Part shown: positions 25,605 to 35,052 of the stretch, piece after piece
How positions within the stretch are numbered: the stretch's first letter is position 1
Layout: the number at the start of each line of letters is the position of its first letter
Assembly: GCA_036498945.1 (NCBI GenBank)
Contig: DASYEQ010000036.1
Location: 1 to 64,000 of the forward strand
Reading direction: 5' to 3'
DNA length: 64,000 nt
DNA from: JAQGMJ01 sp036498945
GTDB taxonomy: Bacteria; Pseudomonadota; Gammaproteobacteria; Burkholderiales; JAEUOS01
Notes under the pieces: generated by a model
What the model saw: only the letters and a program-made list of their open reading frames with translations
Told to the model about the DNA's origin: nothing
The model's database searches: none
Translations under genes and position numbers: made by a program

Positions 25605-25713
25605 TACGCAACCTTTTGCCGAACAGAGGAATATCGGCAGCTTACGCGCGGACTTGAGGGCGATTTTTGCAAATAGGCATGAAAAATCCCCCCTGTTCCG
25701 GGCATGACGGGGC

Positions 25714-25740
25714 TCAAGCTTTTGGTCCAATGGCCGCATA
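25714..25740 (+). promoter_or_regulatory. Possible sigma-28-like promoter of flgB
   Basis: TCAAGCTT, 11 bases, GCCGCATA. The spacing and the GCCG core fit the FliA pattern, with six of eight -35 bases, but the second half of the -10 matches badly. It lies about 55 bases before the flgB start. FlhDC/sigma-70 control of flgB is the usual arrangement, so this is only a candidate. Confidence 0.3.
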
Positions 25741-25793
25741 AGACCGCATTCCCATTTGTGGGGAGGCGGATGTTGCCAACCGAAGAGCCGCCC

Positions 25794-26213
25794 ATGATCA
25801 CCTTGGACCAGTCGCTGTCGTTCCAGAGCACCGCGCTCAAGCTGCGCGCCGATCGCCAGCAGGTGCTGTCAGCCAATATCGCCAACGCGGACACCCCCAA
25901 CTACAAGGCGGTCGATTTCGATTTCGGCAAGGCCCTTGCCCAGGCCACCGGCGCCCAAGGCGCTTCCGCCACCCCCGGGCCGGTACAAATGACGACCACC
26001 GACACCGGCCACAGCGCCGGCACCACGGTTTCTTCCAGCGGCCTGCCGCTGCAACTGCAATACCGCACGTCGTCGCAGGATTCGGTGGACGGCAACACCG
26101 TCGAAATGGATTCCGAGCGCGCGCAGTTCGCCGAGAACGCGGTGCACTATGAAGCCGCCCTCAAGTTCCTTAACGGCCAGATCAAGACAATGTTGAGCGC
26201 GCTGCAAAGCTGA
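25794..26213 (+). CDS. flgB: Flagellar proximal rod protein FlgB
   Basis: Rod subunit of the basal body. The 139-residue protein starts MITLDQSLSFQSTALKLRAD with the rod-family motif ANIANADTPNYKAVDFDF. The ATG at 25794 gives the usual N-terminus; an in-frame ATG at 25770 with GGGGAGG close before it is an alternative. It opens the flgBCDEFGHIJKL run. Confidence 0.93.
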   Translation: MITLDQSLSFQSTALKLRADRQQVLSANIANADTPNYKAVDFDFGKALAQATGAQGASATPGPVQMTTTDTGHSAGTTVSSSGLPLQLQYRTSSQDSVDGNTVEMDSERAQFAENAVHYEAALKFLNGQIKTMLSALQS

Positions 26214-26236
26214 TCGGCAGCACTAAGGAAAACACC

Positions 26237-26647
26237 ATGTCCCTGTTCACCGCCTTCCAGATCGCCGGCTCCGGCGCCACCGCCCAGGGCCAGCGCCTGA
26301 ACGTCGTCGCCTCCAACCTGGCGAACGCCGATTCCACCGCCGGCCCCGACGGCCAGACCTACAAGGCGCGCCAGGTGATTTTCGAAGCCCAGAGTGCCGA
26401 CGGCAACGCCCAGGGCGCCCAGGGCGTGCACGTCAAGCAGGTGGTCACCGACAACTCCCCCGGCCGCCGCCTGCACGACCCCGGCAACCCGATGGCGGAT
26501 GCCGACGGTTACGTCACCATGCCCAATGTCAGTGTCGCCGAGGAGATGGTCAACATGATCTCCGCGGCGCGCGGTTATGAGAACAACATCGAAGTGATGA
26601 ACACCGCCAAGTCGCTGCTGGAAAAGACCCTGCAGCTGGGCAACTAA
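26237..26647 (+). CDS. flgC: Flagellar proximal rod protein FlgC
   Basis: Rod subunit, 136 residues, with the N-terminal rod motif VVASNLANADST and the conserved C-terminus NVSVAEEMVNMISAARGYE. Start has AAGGAAAAC upstream. It follows flgB by 23 bases. Confidence 0.96.
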   Translation: MSLFTAFQIAGSGATAQGQRLNVVASNLANADSTAGPDGQTYKARQVIFEAQSADGNAQGAQGVHVKQVVTDNSPGRRLHDPGNPMADADGYVTMPNVSVAEEMVNMISAARGYENNIEVMNTAKSLLEKTLQLGN

Positions 26648-26660
26648 TCAGGAATCTGCC

Positions 26661-27335
26661 ATGACCACCCCCGTTTCCGGCCCTTCGTCGAACTCCGGCG
26701 CTTCTTCCTCCAGCGGCAGCGCCAGCAACAACAGCGCGGCGAGCATCCAGACCAATTTCATGAACCTGCTGGTCGCGCAGTTGCAAAACCAGGATCCGCT
26801 GAACCCGATGGACAACTCGCAGATGACCGCGCAACTGGCGCAGATCAATACGGTCAACGGCATCGAGCAGCTCAACACCACCCTGCAGCAGCTGCTGGGC
26901 AGCTACAGCGACTCCACCTCCATGCAGGCGGCCTCTCTCGTCGGCCACGCCGTGCTCAGCCCCGGCAGCGACATGTCGCTGGCTGCCGGCGGCACCGCCG
27001 GCGCCGGCTTCACCCTCGATTCCGCGGCTGACCAGGTCACCGTCACCATCACCAGTTCCAGCGGCCAGGTGGTGCACCAGGAATCGCTGTCGAACATGTC
27101 GGCCGGCCTGCAGACCTTCGCCTGGGATGGCACCACCGATGCCGGCGGCACCGCCGCGGCCGGCAACTACACCTTCTCGGTCAAGGCGGTGGCCAACGGC
27201 AAGACCGTCACCGCCACCCCGCTCAAGCTCAGCATCGTCGATGGCGTCAGCGGCGGTTCCACTGCCGGCTCCGGCACCACCCTCAACACTTCCACCGGCA
27301 AAGTCAACTGGGCCGACGTCCAGCAAGTCTTGTAA
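26661..27335 (+). CDS. flgD: Flagellar hook cap protein FlgD
   Basis: Cap for hook polymerisation, shed after assembly. 224 residues: Ser-rich disordered start, conserved NFMNLLVAQLQNQDPLNPMD followed by MTAQLAQINTVNGIEQLN, then the FLgD Tudor/Fn3-like region with FAWDGTTDAGGTAAAGNYTF. Thirteen bases separate it from flgC. Confidence 0.96.
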   Translation: MTTPVSGPSSNSGASSSSGSASNNSAASIQTNFMNLLVAQLQNQDPLNPMDNSQMTAQLAQINTVNGIEQLNTTLQQLLGSYSDSTSMQAASLVGHAVLSPGSDMSLAAGGTAGAGFTLDSAADQVTVTITSSSGQVVHQESLSNMSAGLQTFAWDGTTDAGGTAAAGNYTFSVKAVANGKTVTATPLKLSIVDGVSGGSTAGSGTTLNTSTGKVNWADVQQVL

Positions 27336-27350
27336 ACAGGAGAATCACAG

Positions 27351-28571
27351 ATGTCTTTTCAGCAAGGGTTGAGCGGCCTGAACGCCGCTTCCAAGAACCT
27401 GGACGTCATCGGCAACAACGTCGCCAACGCCAACACCGTCGGCTTCAAGGCCTCCACCGCGCAATTCGCCGACGTCTATGCGGCCTCCCTCACCGGCGGC
27501 GGCTCCAGCAACGTCGGCATCGGCACCTCGGTGACCGGCGTGGCGCAGCAGTTCTCGCAAGGCGACCTCACCGTCACCAACAGTCCGCTGGACGTGGCGA
27601 TCAACGGCGCCGGCTTTTTCCGCCTGTCCAACAACGGCACCATCACCTATTCGCGCAACGGCCAGTTCACCACCGATGCCCAGGGCTACCTGATCAGCTC
27701 CACCGGCCAGAACGTCACCGGCTACCCGGTCAATGCGGCCGGCGTGGTGACCGCAGGCACGCCGGTCAACCTGCAGGTCTCCGCCGCCGACCTGCCGCCC
27801 ACCGCCACCACCAAGACCACCGTGGGCGTCAACCTCGATTCGCGCACCACCGCGCCGACCGCGCCCTTCAACATGGCGGACTCGACCACCTATTCCGGCG
27901 CCACCACTTCGCTGCCGGTGTATGACAGCCTGGGCAACCCGCATACCCTGTCGCTCTATTACGTCAAGAACGCGGCCAATTCGTGGGACGTCTACGGCGC
28001 CAGCGACGGCGCGCAGATCGGCACCGCCCCGATCGGCCAGCTCAATTTCACCTCCAGCGGCGCCATCGATACCGCCACCACCACCATGCCGATCTCGCTG
28101 TCGCTGCCGGTGACTTCCGGCGCCACCGCGATGAACATCAGCCTGGACCTGACCGGCACCACCCAGTTCGGCAACGTCTTCGGCGTGAACTCGATGACCC
28201 AGGACGGCTTTGCCGCCGGCCAGCTCACCGGCTATTCGATCTCCCCGGACGGCACCATCACCGGCAACTACTCCAACGGCCAGACCCGCGCCGAAGGCCA
28301 GGTTGCGCTCGCCAACTTCACCAACCCGCAAGGCCTGCAAAACCTCGGCGGCAACCAGTTCGCCGAGACCTCCGCTTCCGGCCCGCCGCTGGTCGGAGCG
28401 CCCAAAAGCGGCAACCTGGGCGCGCTGCAATCCGGCGCCGTCGAGGAATCCAACGTCGACCTGACCTCCGAGCTGGTCAACATGATCACTGCGCAGCGCG
28501 TCTATCAGGCCAATGCGCAGACCATCAAGACCGAAGACCAGATCATGCAGACGCTGGTGAACCTGCGCTGA
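27351..28571 (+). CDS. flgE: Flagellar hook protein FlgE
   Basis: Hook subunit. 406 residues, with the N-terminal signature QGLSGLNAASKNLDVIGNNV, the central domains (PLDVAINGAGFFRLS, SLPVYDSLGNPHTLSLYYV) and the C-terminal helix VDLTSELVNMITAQRVYQAN. CAGGAG precedes the start at 27351. Confidence 0.96.
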   Translation: MSFQQGLSGLNAASKNLDVIGNNVANANTVGFKASTAQFADVYAASLTGGGSSNVGIGTSVTGVAQQFSQGDLTVTNSPLDVAINGAGFFRLSNNGTITYSRNGQFTTDAQGYLISSTGQNVTGYPVNAAGVVTAGTPVNLQVSAADLPPTATTKTTVGVNLDSRTTAPTAPFNMADSTTYSGATTSLPVYDSLGNPHTLSLYYVKNAANSWDVYGASDGAQIGTAPIGQLNFTSSGAIDTATTTMPISLSLPVTSGATAMNISLDLTGTTQFGNVFGVNSMTQDGFAAGQLTGYSISPDGTITGNYSNGQTRAEGQVALANFTNPQGLQNLGGNQFAETSASGPPLVGAPKSGNLGALQSGAVEESNVDLTSELVNMITAQRVYQANAQTIKTEDQIMQTLVNLR

Positions 28572-28602
28572 CGCCTGAACAGGAAACGGACGAGGGACGC
28601 CC

Positions 28603-29346
28603 ATGGATCGCATGATCTACACCGCGATGAGCGGCGCGCAAAGCATGATGACGCGCCAGGACGTGCTGGCCAACAACCTGGCCAATGTCAGCACGCCCGG
28701 CTTTCGCGCCGAGAAGGTGGCCTTCCGCGTCGCCCCGGTCGAAGGCCAGGGCCTGCCGACGCGCGCCTTCGTTGCCGATTCCACCACCGGCGCCGACTTC
28801 ACGCCCGGCACCATCACCACCACCGGCCGCACGCTGGATGTGGCCTTGCTGGGGCAGGGCTGGCTTACCGTGCAGGCCGACGACGGCAGCGAGGCGTACA
28901 CCCGCGCCGGCGGCTTCCAGCTGAACGACCAGGGCGCCTTGCAGACCGCCAGCGGCCGCGCCGTGCTGGGTGACGGCGGCCCGATCAGCATCCCGCCGGA
29001 CTCCACCATCACCATCGGTGCCGACGGCACCATCACCGCCACCCCGCGCACCGGCAAGAGCACGCCGCAGGCGGTCGGCAAGCTGAAACTGGTCAACCCG
29101 CCGGCCGCCGACATCACCCGCGGCACCGACGGCCTGTTCCGCACCAAGAGCGGCACCCCGGCCGATGCCGATCCCGCCCTGCGCGTGGCCTCCGGCAGCA
29201 TCGAGGCAAGTAACGTCAACGCCATCGAGGCGATGACCGGCATGATTTCGCTGGCGCGCCAGTTCGAAATGCAGACCAAACTGATGCAAGTGGCCGAAAA
29301 CGCCGCCCAGAAAGGCACGCAGCTGCTGGCCGCCGGCAACTCTTAG
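28603..29346 (+). CDS. flgF: Flagellar rod protein FlgF
   Basis: Proximal rod subunit. 247 residues with MDRMIYTAMSGAQSMMTRQD at the start, the rod motif NNLANVSTPGFRAEK and the C-terminal GSIEASNVNAIEAMTGMISL. It precedes flgG by a 218-base gap that contains hairpins, the largest gap in the flg run. Confidence 0.95.
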   Translation: MDRMIYTAMSGAQSMMTRQDVLANNLANVSTPGFRAEKVAFRVAPVEGQGLPTRAFVADSTTGADFTPGTITTTGRTLDVALLGQGWLTVQADDGSEAYTRAGGFQLNDQGALQTASGRAVLGDGGPISIPPDSTITIGADGTITATPRTGKSTPQAVGKLKLVNPPAADITRGTDGLFRTKSGTPADADPALRVASGSIEASNVNAIEAMTGMISLARQFEMQTKLMQVAENAAQKGTQLLAAGNS

Positions 29347-29564
29347 GCCGCTGCAAGGAAATGATGTCATGTCGCCGGGAGGCGACGAAGGTGCGCGCAC
29401 GCGCGCCGCCGGGCCTACAGAAACGCTCGCGCCTGCCGTTGAATAGGGGTGAATTCCCCTTGTTATCCGTGGATGCCCAACCCTCAAGTAATGAGGAAAT
29501 AGCGCGTGTAGACGTGGGCCCTGGCCCGCCGCCGCAGTTTCCGATTTTCACGAGGTAATTCGCC
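29347..29564. other. Gap between flgF and flgG with hairpins
   Basis: Non-coding. Two small stem-loops are visible: GTCGCC-GGGA-GGCGAC at 29371-29386 and AGGGG-TGAATT-CCCCT at 29445-29460; the second overlaps GAATTC. A GTGCGCGCAC palindrome lies at 29391-29400. No clear promoter was seen. RNA processing or partial termination between the rod genes is possible. Confidence 0.45.
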
Positions 29565-30353
29565 ATGATGCGCTCGCTCTGGATAGCAAAGTCCGGCATG
29601 GATGCCCAGCAGACCCAGCTGGATGTCATTTCCAACAACCTGGCCAACGTCAGCACCAACGGCTTCAAGGGCTCGCGCGCCGTGTTCGAGGACCTGCTGT
29701 ACCAGAACCTGCGCCAGTCCGGCGCGCAATCCTCGCAGACCACCACCGTGCCAACCGGCCTGCAAGTCGGTACCGGCGTGCGCCCGGTTGCCACCTCGCG
29801 TATCTTTACCCAGGGCAGCCTGCAGCAAACCGGCAACAACCTGGACGTGGCGATCAACGGCCAGGGCTTCCTGCAGGTGCAAATGCCCGACGGCACCGTC
29901 GGCTACACCCGCGACGGCAGCCTGCAGCGCGACGCCAACGGCGTGGTCGTCACCTCCAACGGCTATCCGCTGCAGCCCTCGATCACCATCCCGCCGAACG
30001 CGCAGACCATCACCATCGGCACCGACGGCACCGTCGGCGTCACCCTGCCCGGCAGCGCCGCCGTGCAGAACCTGGGCAACATCCAGCTGGCCAACTTCGT
30101 CAATCCGGCCGGCCTGCAGTCGCAGGGGCAGAACCTGTACACCGAAACCGCCGCCTCCGGCACCCCCCAGGTCTCGACCCCCGGCACCAACGGTACCGGC
30201 GTGCTCAACCAGGGCTACGTCGAAGCCTCGAACGTCAACGTGGTCGAGGAAATGGTGTCGATGATCCAGACCCAGCGCGCCTACGAGATCAACTCCAAGG
30301 CGATCACCACCTCCGACCAGATGCTGCAGCGCTTGAGCCAGCTGTCGTCGTGA
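29565..30353 (+). CDS. flgG: Flagellar distal rod protein FlgG
   Basis: Distal rod subunit, 262 residues, with MMRSLWIAKSGMDAQQTQLD, SNNLANVSTNGFKGSRAVFE, the FlgG-specific LQVGTGVRPVATSRIFTQGS and the C-terminal VNVVEEMVSMIQTQRAYEIN. GAGG lies before the paired ATG codons at 29565 and 29568; either may be used. Confidence 0.97.
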   Translation: MMRSLWIAKSGMDAQQTQLDVISNNLANVSTNGFKGSRAVFEDLLYQNLRQSGAQSSQTTTVPTGLQVGTGVRPVATSRIFTQGSLQQTGNNLDVAINGQGFLQVQMPDGTVGYTRDGSLQRDANGVVVTSNGYPLQPSITIPPNAQTITIGTDGTVGVTLPGSAAVQNLGNIQLANFVNPAGLQSQGQNLYTETAASGTPQVSTPGTNGTGVLNQGYVEASNVNVVEEMVSMIQTQRAYEINSKAITTSDQMLQRLSQLSS

Positions 30354-30367
30354 TCGGGGAGCGTGCC

Positions 30368-31048
30368 ATGAAAACCGCTTTCTTCCGCCTGACCGCCCTC
30401 GTTGGTGTCGCGTTCTGCTTCGCCGCCTGCACCCCGCTGCCCAAGGTCGAGATCGGCCATCCCACCACTGCCAAGCCGGTGGCGCCGGCAATCCACGCCC
30501 AGGGCAACGGCGCGATCTACCAGGCCGCTTCCTACCGCCCGTTGTTCGAGGACGCCCGCCCGCGCTACATCGGCGATATCCTCACCATCACCATCAACGA
30601 AAACCTGACGGCTTCCACCCAAAAGGCCTCCGCCGTCAGCAAGACCGGCAGCACCAGCACCAGTGCCACCAACGTCGACGCGCCGGTCGGCCTGCTGCAA
30701 GGCCTGAAGAGCCTGTCGGTCAACGGCGGTTCTTCCACCACCTTCGACGGCAAGGGTTCGTCGAACGCCAACAACAGCTTCACCGGCAGCATCTCGGTCA
30801 CCGTGATCGACACGCTGGCCAACGGCAACCTGGTGGTCGCCGGCGAAAAGCAGCTCGGCACCAACACCGAAGTCGAGTTCATCCGCTTCTCCGGTGTGGT
30901 CAATCCGCGCCAGATACAGCCGGGCAACATCGTCAGTTCCACGCAAGTGGCCGATGCGCGCATCGAGATGCGTGGCCAGGGCCAGACCGACGAGGCCGCC
31001 GTCATGGCGTGGCTTGGCCGCTTTTTCATGAATTTCCTGCCTTTCTGA
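30368..31048 (+). CDS. flgH: Flagellar L-ring lipoprotein FlgH
   Basis: Outer-membrane L ring of the basal body. 226 residues from the ATG at 30368 (GGGGAG upstream), giving a lipoprotein signal with the lipobox cysteine in VAFCFAAC near residue 19. The L-ring signature PRYIGDILTITINENLTAST and the C-terminal FIRFSGVVNPRQIQPGNIVS are present. An ATG 18 bases earlier has no ribosome site. Confidence 0.96.
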   Translation: MKTAFFRLTALVGVAFCFAACTPLPKVEIGHPTTAKPVAPAIHAQGNGAIYQAASYRPLFEDARPRYIGDILTITINENLTASTQKASAVSKTGSTSTSATNVDAPVGLLQGLKSLSVNGGSSTTFDGKGSSNANNSFTGSISVTVIDTLANGNLVVAGEKQLGTNTEVEFIRFSGVVNPRQIQPGNIVSSTQVADARIEMRGQGQTDEAAVMAWLGRFFMNFLPF

Positions 31049-31064
31049 CCGGAGCCTGAATCAA

Positions 31065-32186
31065 ATGCACGCGTTGTTGCGCAAAGCCCTGCTCTGGATC
31101 ATGCTGTTCTGCGGTCTGGGGATGCTTACCGCGGGCCAGGCCCGCGCCGAGCGCCTGAAGGATGTCGCCACCCTGCAAGGGGTGCGCGACAACCAGCTGA
31201 TCGGCTATGGCCTGGTCGTCGGTCTCGACGGCACCGGCGACCAGACTACCCAGACCCCGTTCACGGTGCAAAGCATCACCTCGATGCTGCAGCAAATGGG
31301 CGTCAACCTGCCTTCCGGCACCAGCCTGCAACTGAAGAACGTCGCCGCCGTGATGGTGACGACGCAACTGCCGGCTTTTGCCCAGCCCGGGCAGACGGTG
31401 GACATCACCGTCTCCTCGATGGGTAACGCCAAGAGCCTGCGCGGCGGCACCCTGCTGCTCACCCCGCTGAAAGGCGCCGACGGCCAGGTCTACGCCATGT
31501 CCCAGGGCAACGTGCTGATCGCGGGCGCGGGCGAGTCCGCCGGCGGCAGCAAGGCGCAGATCAACCAGTTGAACGCCGGGCGCATCCCCAACGGCGCCAC
31601 GGTGGAACGCGCCGTCGCCAGCTCCTTCGGCAACGGCGATTCCCTGCGCCTGGAACTGCGTCATACCGATTTCGAAAACGCCCGCCGCGTCGCCGATGCC
31701 ATCAACGCCAAGATGGGCGGCAGCGTCGCGCAGGCGCTCGACGGCCGCGTGGTGCAGGTACGCGCGCCGCAGTCGCCCAACGATCGTGTCGCCTTCATGG
31801 CGCAGCTCGACAACATCGACATCAAGGTGGCCACCGCCGCTGCCAAGGTCATCCTCAACGCCCGTACCGGCTCGGTGGTGATGAACCAGGCTGTGACCCT
31901 CGAACCCTGCGCGGTGGCGCACGGCAACCTGTCGGTCACCGTCAATTCGACCCCGGTGATCAGCCAGCCCGCGCCGTTTTCGAAAGGCCAGACCGTGGCC
32001 ACCGAGAAGGCCGACATCCAGATCAAGCAGGACGGCGGCAAGCTCGTGATGCTTGACGGCGGCGTCAAGCTGGCCGACGTGGTGAAGGCGCTCAATTCGC
32101 TGGGCGCGACGCCGCAGGACCTGCTGGCGATCCTGCAGGCGATGCAGGCCTCGGGTGCCTTGCGCGCCGAACTGGAGATCATCTGA
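31065..32186 (+). CDS. flgI: Flagellar P-ring protein FlgI
   Basis: Periplasmic P ring, 373 residues. Signal peptide (about 1-29, ending GQARA), then the family start ERLKDVATLQGVRDNQLIGY and GLVVGLDGTGDQT; the C-terminus has the typical VKLADVVKALNSLGATPQDL. Requires FlgA, encoded upstream on the other strand. Confidence 0.97.
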   Translation: MHALLRKALLWIMLFCGLGMLTAGQARAERLKDVATLQGVRDNQLIGYGLVVGLDGTGDQTTQTPFTVQSITSMLQQMGVNLPSGTSLQLKNVAAVMVTTQLPAFAQPGQTVDITVSSMGNAKSLRGGTLLLTPLKGADGQVYAMSQGNVLIAGAGESAGGSKAQINQLNAGRIPNGATVERAVASSFGNGDSLRLELRHTDFENARRVADAINAKMGGSVAQALDGRVVQVRAPQSPNDRVAFMAQLDNIDIKVATAAAKVILNARTGSVVMNQAVTLEPCAVAHGNLSVTVNSTPVISQPAPFSKGQTVATEKADIQIKQDGGKLVMLDGGVKLADVVKALNSLGATPQDLLAILQAMQASGALRAELEII

Positions 32187-32188
32187 CC

Positions 32189-33112
32189 ATGACCGGCGTC
32201 CTGTCTTCCGGCGCGAGCGCGGCCGACGCCGGCGGCGCCTTCGCGCTCGACCCGAACGCGCTCTCCGCGCTGAAGGCGAAGGCGGGCACGGCCGCCGGCA
32301 GCGACGCCCAGAAGCAGGCGCTGAAACAGGCGGCCAACCAGTTCGAGGCGATGTTCATGAACATGCTTCTGAAGAGCATGCGCGACAGCCTGCCGCAGGA
32401 CGGCATGATGGACAGTGCCGGCACCAAGACCTACACCGCGATGCTCGACCAGCAGATGTCGCAGAAGCTGGCCGGCAAAGGCGTGGGCCTGGCCGACATG
32501 ATCGTCAAGCAGCTCGACAAGAAATTCGTCGATCCGGCGGCGCTCAAGGATCCGCAGAGTGGCTCCCACACCAGCACCAGTACGCTGCAACAACTGCGCG
32601 CGGCGACGAATGCCGCCAGCAGCAACAGCGCGGCCGCGCCGCTTTCCGGCTCGGCCAAGGACTTCGTCCAGTCGCGCTGGGCCGACGCCAAGGCCGCCGA
32701 GCAGTCTTCCGGCGTGCCGGCCCAATTCATCCTCGGCCAGGCGGCCCTCGAATCCGGCTGGGGCAAGCGCGACATCAAGTTCGCCGACGGCTCCACCAGC
32801 CACAACCTGTTCGGCATCAAGGCCGGCGGCAGCTGGAAGGGCGCTACCGTGGACGCCACCACCACCGAATATGTCGGCGGCGTGGCGCGCAAGACGGTGG
32901 AAAAATTCCGCGCCTATTCCTCTTATGCCGAGAGCTTTTCCGACTACGCCAACCTGCTGAAGAGCAACCCGCGCTATGCGAACACGCTCAAGTCCGGCAC
33001 CAACGCGGCGCAATTCGCCACCAGCCTGCAGCAGGCCGGCTACGCCACCGATCCTAACTACGCGAAGAAGCTCACCGGCGTGATCCAGCAGACGCTGCGC
33101 GCGGTGGCCTGA
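32189..33112 (+). CDS. flgJ: Flagellar rod cap and muramidase FlgJ
   Basis: Dual-function protein: the N-terminal domain (about 30-100, with FEAMFMNMLLKSMRDSLPQD) caps the growing rod, and the C-terminal glucosaminidase domain (about 160-305) cuts peptidoglycan to let the rod through. The catalytic Glu is likely E188 in QAALESGWGK; NLFGIKA and YASYAESFSDY-like motifs (YSSYAESFSDYANLL) follow. 307 residues. It starts two bases after flgI. Confidence 0.96.
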   Translation: MTGVLSSGASAADAGGAFALDPNALSALKAKAGTAAGSDAQKQALKQAANQFEAMFMNMLLKSMRDSLPQDGMMDSAGTKTYTAMLDQQMSQKLAGKGVGLADMIVKQLDKKFVDPAALKDPQSGSHTSTSTLQQLRAATNAASSNSAAAPLSGSAKDFVQSRWADAKAAEQSSGVPAQFILGQAALESGWGKRDIKFADGSTSHNLFGIKAGGSWKGATVDATTTEYVGGVARKTVEKFRAYSSYAESFSDYANLLKSNPRYANTLKSGTNAAQFATSLQQAGYATDPNYAKKLTGVIQQTLRAVA

Positions 33113-33135
33113 GGCAGAAGAAAAGGGACCACAGC

Positions 33136-35022
33136 GTGAGCATATTGAGCATCGGGGTATCGGGACTGAACGCCGCCCAGGCGGGCATCTCCACCACCTC
33201 GCACAACATCAGCAACGTCAACACGCCCGGCTACTCGCGCCAGCAGACGGTGCAGACCACCAATACGCCGCTGTTCTCCGGCGGCGGCTACTTCGGCCAG
33301 GGCGTCAACGTCGCGAGCGTGCAGCGTGCCTACGACAGTTTCCTGGTGGCGCAGACGCGCGAGGCGCAGACGCAGTCGACCCAGCTCGACGGCCTGTCGG
33401 CGCAACTGAAGAATATCGACAACCTGATGGCCGATCCGAGCGCGGGCGTAAGCCCGATGCTCGACAACCTGTTCTCCGCCTTCAACACGGTCTCCGCTTC
33501 GCCTTCCGACCCGGCCTCGCGCCAGGGCCTGATCTCGGCCGCGCAGACGCTGGCTTCAGGCTTTTCCAATTTGTCGTCACAGCTCGCCAGCTTCGGCGAC
33601 CAGGCCAACGCCTCCGTCACCCAGGCGGTGAGCACGATGAACACCGACTCCGCCCAGCTGGCGCAACTGAACCAGCAGATCACCGTGGCTACCGCCGGCG
33701 GCCAGCAGCCCAACGATCTGCTGGACCAGCGCGACGCTCTCCTGCAGGACATGTCCAAGCAGGCGCGCATCTCGGTGGTGAACAGCCCCGATGGCAGCGT
33801 CAACGTCTTCCTTGGCAACGGCCAGCCGCTGGTGCTGGGCAGCCAGCAAAACCAGTTGACCGCCGGCCCCGATCCCTCCGATCCCAGCCAGACGATCGTG
33901 GGAATCACCAGCGGCGGCAAGTTCCAGGCCTTCAATTCCGCCGACGTCACCGGGGGCGCGATCGGGGCCGCCTTCGCGTTCCGCCAGACCCTGCAGCAGA
34001 CGCAAAACGGCCTCGGGCGCATCGCCGCTTCCCTGGCGCAAAGCATCAACGCGCAGCAGGAGGTGGGCCAGGACCTGAACGGCAATCCGGGTACCGACTT
34101 TTTCTCCGCCGCCGGCCCCCAGGTGCTGGGCAGCACCAACAACACCGGCAGCGCCACCGTGGGCGCCAGCGTAAGCAACTATGCCGCGCTTACCGCCAGC
34201 GACTACAAGCTCGCCTACGATGGCACCAACTACACCGTCACCCGCCTGTCCGACAACACGCAGCAGAGCTTCGCCAGCATGCCGCAGACGGTCGACGGCG
34301 TCACCATTTCGCTCTCCGGCACGCCCGCCGCCGGCGACAGCTTCCTGATCGAGCCGACGCGCAACGCCGCCTCCACCTTCAAGTCGCTGCTCACCGACCC
34401 CAACCAGGTGGCCGCCGCCTTTCCGGTGCGCGCCGGCTCTGGCACCTCCAACGGCGGCACCGGCGCCGCCCAGGTCACCGCGGTCACCCCGCCGGCCAAC
34501 GCCAACGTCAGCCAGCCGGTGAACATCGTCTTCACCGGCCCGAATACCTTCAATATCACCGGCACTGGTACCGGCAACCCGACGGGGCTCACCTACACCC
34601 CGGGCATGACCATCAGCTACAACGGCTGGACCGCCACGCTCTCCGGCGCGCCCGCCAGCGGCGACAGTTTCAACGTTGGCCCCAACACCGGCGGCAGCGG
34701 CGACAACAGTAACATCAAGGCCCTGGCCAACCTGCAACTGGCCAAGACCATGGGCGGCGGCACCGCCAGCTTTTCCGACGCCTATGCGACGATGGTTTCG
34801 AACGTCGGCAACCAGACCGCGGCGGCCATCAGCGGCGCCTCCGCACAGCAGACCGTGCTCACCAATGCCACCTCGGCGCAGCAGTCCCTCTCCGGTGTCA
34901 GCCTGGACGAGGAGGCCGCCAACCTGCTCAAGTACCAGCAGGCCTACCAGGCGGCGAGCAAGGTGATTTCCACCGCCGACACCATGTTCCAGTCGATCCT
35001 GCAAGTGATCAGCGCCGGCTGA
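33136..35022 (+). CDS. flgK: Flagellar hook-associated protein FlgK
   Basis: Hook-filament junction protein, 628 residues. It starts with GTG at 33136 after AAGGGA. N-terminal signature SILSIGVSGLNAAQAGISTT and ISNVNTPGYSRQQ, central LLDQRDALLQDMSKQARISV, and C-terminal GVSLDEEAANLLKYQQAYQA match the family. FlgN is its expected export chaperone. Confidence 0.97.
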   Translation: MSILSIGVSGLNAAQAGISTTSHNISNVNTPGYSRQQTVQTTNTPLFSGGGYFGQGVNVASVQRAYDSFLVAQTREAQTQSTQLDGLSAQLKNIDNLMADPSAGVSPMLDNLFSAFNTVSASPSDPASRQGLISAAQTLASGFSNLSSQLASFGDQANASVTQAVSTMNTDSAQLAQLNQQITVATAGGQQPNDLLDQRDALLQDMSKQARISVVNSPDGSVNVFLGNGQPLVLGSQQNQLTAGPDPSDPSQTIVGITSGGKFQAFNSADVTGGAIGAAFAFRQTLQQTQNGLGRIAASLAQSINAQQEVGQDLNGNPGTDFFSAAGPQVLGSTNNTGSATVGASVSNYAALTASDYKLAYDGTNYTVTRLSDNTQQSFASMPQTVDGVTISLSGTPAAGDSFLIEPTRNAASTFKSLLTDPNQVAAAFPVRAGSGTSNGGTGAAQVTAVTPPANANVSQPVNIVFTGPNTFNITGTGTGNPTGLTYTPGMTISYNGWTATLSGAPASGDSFNVGPNTGGSGDNSNIKALANLQLAKTMGGGTASFSDAYATMVSNVGNQTAAAISGASAQQTVLTNATSAQQSLSGVSLDEEAANLLKYQQAYQAASKVISTADTMFQSILQVISAG

Positions 35023-35052
35023 GCATCGCCGCAATCACGGGAGTAAACCACC